DNA of 64,000 bases from Lautropia sp. GTDB taxonomy: Bacteria; Pseudomonadota; Gammaproteobacteria; Burkholderiales; Burkholderiaceae_E. The stretch spans positions 186,001-250,000 of the forward strand of contig JAUNKF010000001.1 of assembly GCA_030532895.1 (NCBI GenBank), given 5' to 3'. The position numbers were made by a program, and so were the translations under genes. The notes beneath the pieces are model-generated. The model had not been told where the DNA came from and did not search any database. It saw only the letters and a list, made by a program, of their open reading frames with translations. Below, piece after piece: positions 61,012 through 64,000 of this stretch (positions are counted from its first letter, which is position 1; every line of letters begins with the position of its first letter).

Positions 61012-61324
61012 GAGGTAGGAATAAGCTCGGAAAGGAAAGCCAACCAGCGAACACGCGGGAAAACCAATGCCAGACACGACAAACGCCGCCGAACGGTCGC
61101 CCCGCCGACCGCGCCCGGCAGCCAGACTCCCAGCCTGAACAACACGAACACGGCACCATTCATCAACCACGAATGGTAGAACAACTTGCCCTGGCTTGAC
61201 CGCCCCGGCTCGTGTGATGCTGTGATGCACACAGGCGTGGAACAACGCGCTTGCAAAGCGATTCATGCACGCACGTTTTACATCCGGGATTTTCCGTGTA
61301 TACTGTCGTCTTTCCGGTAGCACC
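61012..61324. other. Divergent region between gltX and tRNA-Val
   Basis: 313 bases. It holds the tRNA promoter at 61277-61304 and, presumably, the gltX promoter, which I could not place. No gene. Confidence 0.6.
61277..61304 (+). promoter_or_regulatory. tRNA-Val promoter
   Basis: TTTACA (61277-61282), a 16-base spacer and TATACT (61299-61304) form a good sigma-70 promoter about 20 bases upstream of the mature tRNA 5' end. Confidence 0.75.
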
Positions 61325-61399
61325 GGGCGGTTAGCTCAGCGGTAGAGCACTGCCTTCACACGGCAGGGGTCACTGGTTCGAACCCAGTATCGCCCACCA
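61325..61399 (+). tRNA. tRNA-Val (anticodon CAC)
   Basis: Cloverleaf read by eye: acceptor GGGCGGT with ATCGCCC (one G-T pair), D arm with TTAGCTCAGCGGTAGAGC, anticodon stem CTGCC/GGCAG around loop TTCACAC (anticodon CAC, for GUG codons), T arm CTGGTTCGAACCCAG, encoded CCA. 75 bases. Confidence 0.93.
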
Positions 61400-61400
61400 T
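61372..61400 (+). other. Candidate attachment site at the tRNA 3' end
   Basis: The 3' part of tRNA-Val, from the T arm to CCA, is the usual crossover for tyrosine integrases, and an integrase gene begins 81 bases beyond it. The matching direct repeat at the far end of the element would lie outside this window, so this is inference from position. Confidence 0.4.
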
Positions 61401-61480
61401 TTCCTTTGTGAGTCAAAGACTTAGCCACCAAACACCCGTCGGCACAAGAAAGTGCAAAAAAGACCTGTTTGGAGCTAAAA

Positions 61481-62437
61481 ATGACCTCAGATTTGGCCTT
61501 TCCGCTCCCCTTGACTAGGGGTCAAGCGTTTACGTTTCGAGAACTCGCAGACGTTTACATGTCCTGCTACCAAGGCAGGGACAAATGGATCGGCACTCGC
61601 TTGGCGTTCTTCGTCGAGCAGTTCGGCAACAAGGTTGCCTCCGACATCGATGGCGATGATGTCCACGACGCCCTCGAAGCGCTCGCTCGGCGAGGGCGAG
61701 TCATCAACCACGGTGGCAGGCATGCCGATGCAGTCCGGCTCGTCAACTCCGGTAAGCCACTGGCCCCGGCCACCATCAACCGCCATCGCACTGTTCTCCA
61801 GGGCATTTTGACTTGGGCGCAAAAGCGCAGACTGATGCCCAGAGGCTGGACAAACCCCGTTGTCGAAACCGAGGTACTGCCAGTCGGCGCTGGCCGTCTC
61901 CGCTACTTGAGTCCAGAAGAATACGAGCGCCTGCTCAAAGCCGCTCGGGCCTCCAACTGGAAGAAGCTCCACGTGTTGATCAAGCTTGCCGTCACGACAG
62001 GCGCAAGAAAAGGCGCGCTGCTGGGCTTGCGCTGGCAAGACATCGACCTGAAGAACAGGCGCGCCTTCGTGGAACGAACCAAAAACGACGAGCCGTTCGT
62101 CATGGTGCTCCAGGAGGATGTCGCATGGGAACTGTCCAAACTCAAGGGGTCGTCGCGTCGTGATGATCTGGTGTTCTGTGGTCGCGACCCAGAGAAGCCC
62201 ATGAGCATTCGCTACCCGCTGATCACCGCGCTGGCAGACGCCGGCATCGAGGGCGTGGTCTTCCACACATTCAGGCACACCCACGCCTCATGGCTCGCCC
62301 AGAAAGGCGTGCCACTGTTGACTATCGCCGAATCCATGAACCACAAAACCCTGGCCATGACCAAGCGATATGCGCATCTGTGCGTGGACAGCCGCGCACA
62401 GACGCTTCAACAGGTTTTCGGAAACTCCGCCGCATAA
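61481..62437 (+). CDS. Tyrosine-type site-specific integrase
   Basis: Phage/island integrase of 318 residues. The N-terminal SAM-like core-binding part (FTFRELADVYMSCYQGRDKW... PATINRHRTVLQGILTWAQKRRLM) precedes the catalytic domain with R176 (TTGARKGALLGLRW), K201 (VERTKNDEPF), H262 and R265 (FHTFRHTHASWLAQ), H288 (SMNHKTL) and nucleophile Y297 (TKRYAHL). All catalytic positions are intact. The ATG at 61481 has GGAG seven bases upstream; an in-frame TTG lies at 61469. Its place directly after tRNA-Val, reading away from it, marks the end of an integrated element. Confidence 0.93.
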   Translation: MTSDLAFPLPLTRGQAFTFRELADVYMSCYQGRDKWIGTRLAFFVEQFGNKVASDIDGDDVHDALEALARRGRVINHGGRHADAVRLVNSGKPLAPATINRHRTVLQGILTWAQKRRLMPRGWTNPVVETEVLPVGAGRLRYLSPEEYERLLKAARASNWKKLHVLIKLAVTTGARKGALLGLRWQDIDLKNRRAFVERTKNDEPFVMVLQEDVAWELSKLKGSSRRDDLVFCGRDPEKPMSIRYPLITALADAGIEGVVFHTFRHTHASWLAQKGVPLLTIAESMNHKTLAMTKRYAHLCVDSRAQTLQQVFGNSAA

Positions 62438-62457
62438 GCACTCACGGCGGCAACGCA

Positions 62458-62486
62458 CAGCACCAGCCCTCGCACGGCTGGTGCTG
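62458..62486 (+). terminator. Hairpin after the integrase gene
   Basis: A perfect 11-bp stem, CAGCACCAGCC (62458-62468) with GGCTGGTGCTG (62476-62486), 7-base loop. No T run follows, so it may act as a weak terminator or processing site. Confidence 0.45.
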
Positions 62487-62509
62487 CGCCCATACGATAC
62501 CACCTCCGC

Positions 62510-63196
62510 ATGACCGCCACATCCCCGCCACCGGCACCAGCCGGCCCCGCCTTTTCCGCCATCTCCCCGGCTCGCACCAACCAACGCACCCCCAGCCTGT
62601 TTGCGCCCTCCGAGCAGCAACAAGCCCGCCTGATGGCGCTCCTGGGCGAAGATGAAGCCGTCAACCAACTGCTGGCCGCTGCCCTCGCCTACGGCCTGCC
62701 CATCGGCCCACCCAAGCCCGGCATCCAGACCCGGCAGCTCGCCAAAGACGCGCGCAGCCTGGCTCGCACCCTCTCCACACTCAGCGCCCTCATCGAGGCC
62801 GACAGCCCCACCTGGCAGGCACTCCAACAGGAGGCCGCCGACCATCCCCCGAACAGCCCTACTCGCGCCCTGGTGACCGCACTCTGCACCAGCGCCCTAC
62901 CTGATCTGATCGAGCGCACCGAACAGCTCGCAGCAGCCACGCCCACCCAGCGCGGCCGGCCCGCCGACACCGAGCGAGAACAGCGCATGCAGCTCGTGCG
63001 AGACATCGCCCGCATCGCCGAAAGCCGTGGCCTACATGTCGCGCGCCTCGCGCCGGGCTTCACCGAACTGCTGGAAATCGTCTTCGACCTCACCTACATC
63101 ACCGGCATCTCGGTCGATACGGCCATCCGTGATCTACTGGACGAACGATCAGCTCAGACCCGACAAGGTGTCCGACGGATACGAAACCTCACCTAG
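62510..63196 (+). CDS. Unrecognised protein of the integrated element
   Basis: 228 residues, not recognised. Residues 1-30 are Pro/Ala-rich and probably disordered. From about 31 the chain is mostly predicted helix: SEQQQARLMALLGEDEAVNQLLAAALAYGLPIG, RSLARTLSTLSALIEAD, and a C-terminal block LLEIVFDLTYITGISVDTAIRDLLDERS. A basic patch (QRGRPADTEREQRMQLVRDIARIAESRG) links them. No catalytic motif or membrane segment is visible. It follows the integrase after 72 bases on the same strand. A regulatory or replication-accessory role would be a guess. Confidence 0.7.
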   Translation: MTATSPPPAPAGPAFSAISPARTNQRTPSLFAPSEQQQARLMALLGEDEAVNQLLAAALAYGLPIGPPKPGIQTRQLAKDARSLARTLSTLSALIEADSPTWQALQQEAADHPPNSPTRALVTALCTSALPDLIERTEQLAAATPTQRGRPADTEREQRMQLVRDIARIAESRGLHVARLAPGFTELLEIVFDLTYITGISVDTAIRDLLDERSAQTRQGVRRIRNLT

Positions 63197-63214
63197 CACT
63201 TTAACTACGAAGCG

Positions 63215-63265
63215 GTGGGGAAAATTCCGACAAAAATTACATTTTTCCCCACGTTTGTTTCTTTT
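63215..63265 (+). terminator. AT-rich hairpin, probable terminator or operator
   Basis: GTGGGGAAAA (63215-63224) and TTTTCCCCAC (63243-63252) are perfect 10-bp arms around an AT-rich loop, followed by the T-rich GTTTGTTTCTTTTC. It fits a terminator for the preceding gene, but the AT-rich setting could also be a protein-binding site or the promoter region of the next gene. Confidence 0.5.
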
Positions 63266-63354
63266 CTAACTATTGGCAAACATACCGACTGCGTGGCCTA
63301 GTCAACCGACGCACAAAGGAAAACCAACAACACCAACACGAGGAAAGAAACACC

Positions 63355-63855
63355 ATGACAGCCGAATGCGCGCATACGCCTGCGCCAGGCACCGCACCGT
63401 TTGATGAGCAGGATCCACCGATGGTCTTCGGCGCGACCGACAAGACCGAGCCGGCCGACGGCCTCGATGCGCCCGAAGTCCCCGGCACCAGCACTGATGC
63501 AAGCCCCGATGCCGAGGAGAAACCCCCACTGCTCAGCGCCATCGCCGAATCGCTTGACAAAGAAGTGCAGCCCGACGAGGGCATGCAGCCAGAAGCAGCG
63601 CCACAGGAGGCCGAACCCCGCTCGCCCCTGGACAACATCCTGAGCCTGCAAGGCTTTGTCGATACCGCCGACGGCCGGCGCTTCTTCCCTACCACCGACT
63701 CGCTTCGCTGGTTCCTGCGCACCAACTATCGGGCGCTCGCGCACGCCGGCGCCATCGTCAGAATGGGGCGCCGAACCCTGATCGTCCGCCCTCAGTTCGA
63801 CCAGGCCATGATCGACATCCTGCAAACCCAGGCGCGGGCATCGCTGGCTGATTGA
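63355..63855 (+). CDS. Unrecognised protein with acidic tail and possible small DNA-binding domain
   Basis: 166 residues. Residues 1-95 are acidic, Pro/Glu/Asp-rich and probably disordered. The last 65 residues look folded: SLQGFVDTADGRRFFPTTDSLRWFLRTNYRALAHAGAIVRMGRRTLIVRPQF. The pattern FPTxxSLRWFLRxN...L...GAIV..GRR.LI..xxF resembles small proteins found beside integrases in mobile elements, perhaps with a winged-helix-like fold. That likeness is from memory and not proved. AGGAAAG stands before the ATG. Confidence 0.7.
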   Translation: MTAECAHTPAPGTAPFDEQDPPMVFGATDKTEPADGLDAPEVPGTSTDASPDAEEKPPLLSAIAESLDKEVQPDEGMQPEAAPQEAEPRSPLDNILSLQGFVDTADGRRFFPTTDSLRWFLRTNYRALAHAGAIVRMGRRTLIVRPQFDQAMIDILQTQARASLAD

Positions 63856-63871
63856 CCCGACGCCGCCCTTT

Positions 63872-63911
63872 CCGGCCAGGCCGCACTACGACCCGTAGCG
63901 CGCCTGGCCGG
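63872..63911. terminator. Bidirectional hairpin between convergent genes
   Basis: CCGGCCAGGC (63872-63881) pairs with GCCTGGCCGG (63902-63911), and an inner CTACG/CGTAG stem extends the fold almost to the loop. No T run, but its place between the convergent genes suggests termination. Confidence 0.5.
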
Positions 63912-63944
63912 GCAATACGCCTGATTTCGAGTCAGTCTAGGCAG

Positions 63945-64000
63945 TTACCACTCAAGCGCCAGCCTGGCCCTGATCTTGTAACTGCCGTCGCGCACCTGCA
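63945..64000 (-). CDS. C-terminal end of a reverse-strand gene (cut by window edge)
   Basis: On the reverse strand an open frame enters from the right edge, encodes QVRDGSYKIRARLALEW and stops with TAA. The codon choice is plausible and a convergent hairpin lies just beyond the stop. Only 17 residues are visible, so neither identity nor reality is certain. Confidence 0.35.
   Translation of the reverse strand, partial: QVRDGSYKIRARLALEW

Overview
The window is chromosomal DNA from a high-GC betaproteobacterium of Burkholderiales type. The placement rests on gene order: leuC-leuD-leuB-asd-fimV-truA-trpF-trpB-trpA-accD-folC-dedD-cvpA-purF on one strand, pyrG-kdsA-eno-ftsB on the same strand, and a dapA-bamC pair. 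I cannot name the species. Most of the sequence is core housekeeping DNA with short gaps and many 4-base ATGA stop/start overlaps.

Layout. 1-6000: the end of glpD, a D-serine dehydratase, a solitary Mrr-type restriction nuclease in visibly AT-richer DNA, and an MFS transporter. 6000-12070: mutS with a translationally coupled metallophosphoesterase, bracketed by two paralogous Ala/Lys-rich small lipoproteins with hairpin-rich flanks. 12090-24310: bamC-dapA, a methyltransferase, a large membrane GGDEF/EAL protein, trpS with an extra C-terminal domain, a YciO-like protein, a PHP phosphatase, brnQ, a gamma carbonic anhydrase-like protein and hslO. 24310-28760: ftsB, eno, a DUF1330 protein, kdsA and pyrG as one reverse-strand operon. 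29140-32380: ETF-ubiquinone oxidoreductase and the two CoA-transferase subunits, closed by a clear terminator. 32680-38320: an RRM protein, lexA with a textbook SOS box, a PEBP protein, a META-domain lipoprotein, an enoyl-CoA hydratase-family hydrolase and a beta carbonic anhydrase. 38550-61011: a membrane-anchored RCC1-like propeller protein, then the long purF-to-leuC biosynthetic run, an M48 metallopeptidase, aroC and gltX. 61277-64000: a tRNA-Val(CAC) with its promoter, followed by a tyrosine integrase and two unrecognised genes. This looks like the left end of an integrated element that continues beyond the window.

Working links. leuBCD, trpABF, asd, dapA, aroC and the tRNA synthetases cover amino-acid supply and charging. 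accD, folC, purF and pyrG cover lipid, folate and nucleotide precursors. kdsA, bamC and fimV serve the envelope. mutS, lexA and mrr deal with DNA.

The most unusual non-coding signal is a family of about 100-bp nested palindromes (17751-17880 and 37489-37613, with a partial copy at 37411-37471) that share a short left arm with further solo copies at 19313-19338 and 35935-35962. The strongest candidate for undescribed biology is the tRNA-linked element at the right edge. Other leads are the RCC1-like protein and the LEA-like lipoprotein pair. Apart from these I found no CRISPR array, no complete phage and no obvious multi-gene defence island.
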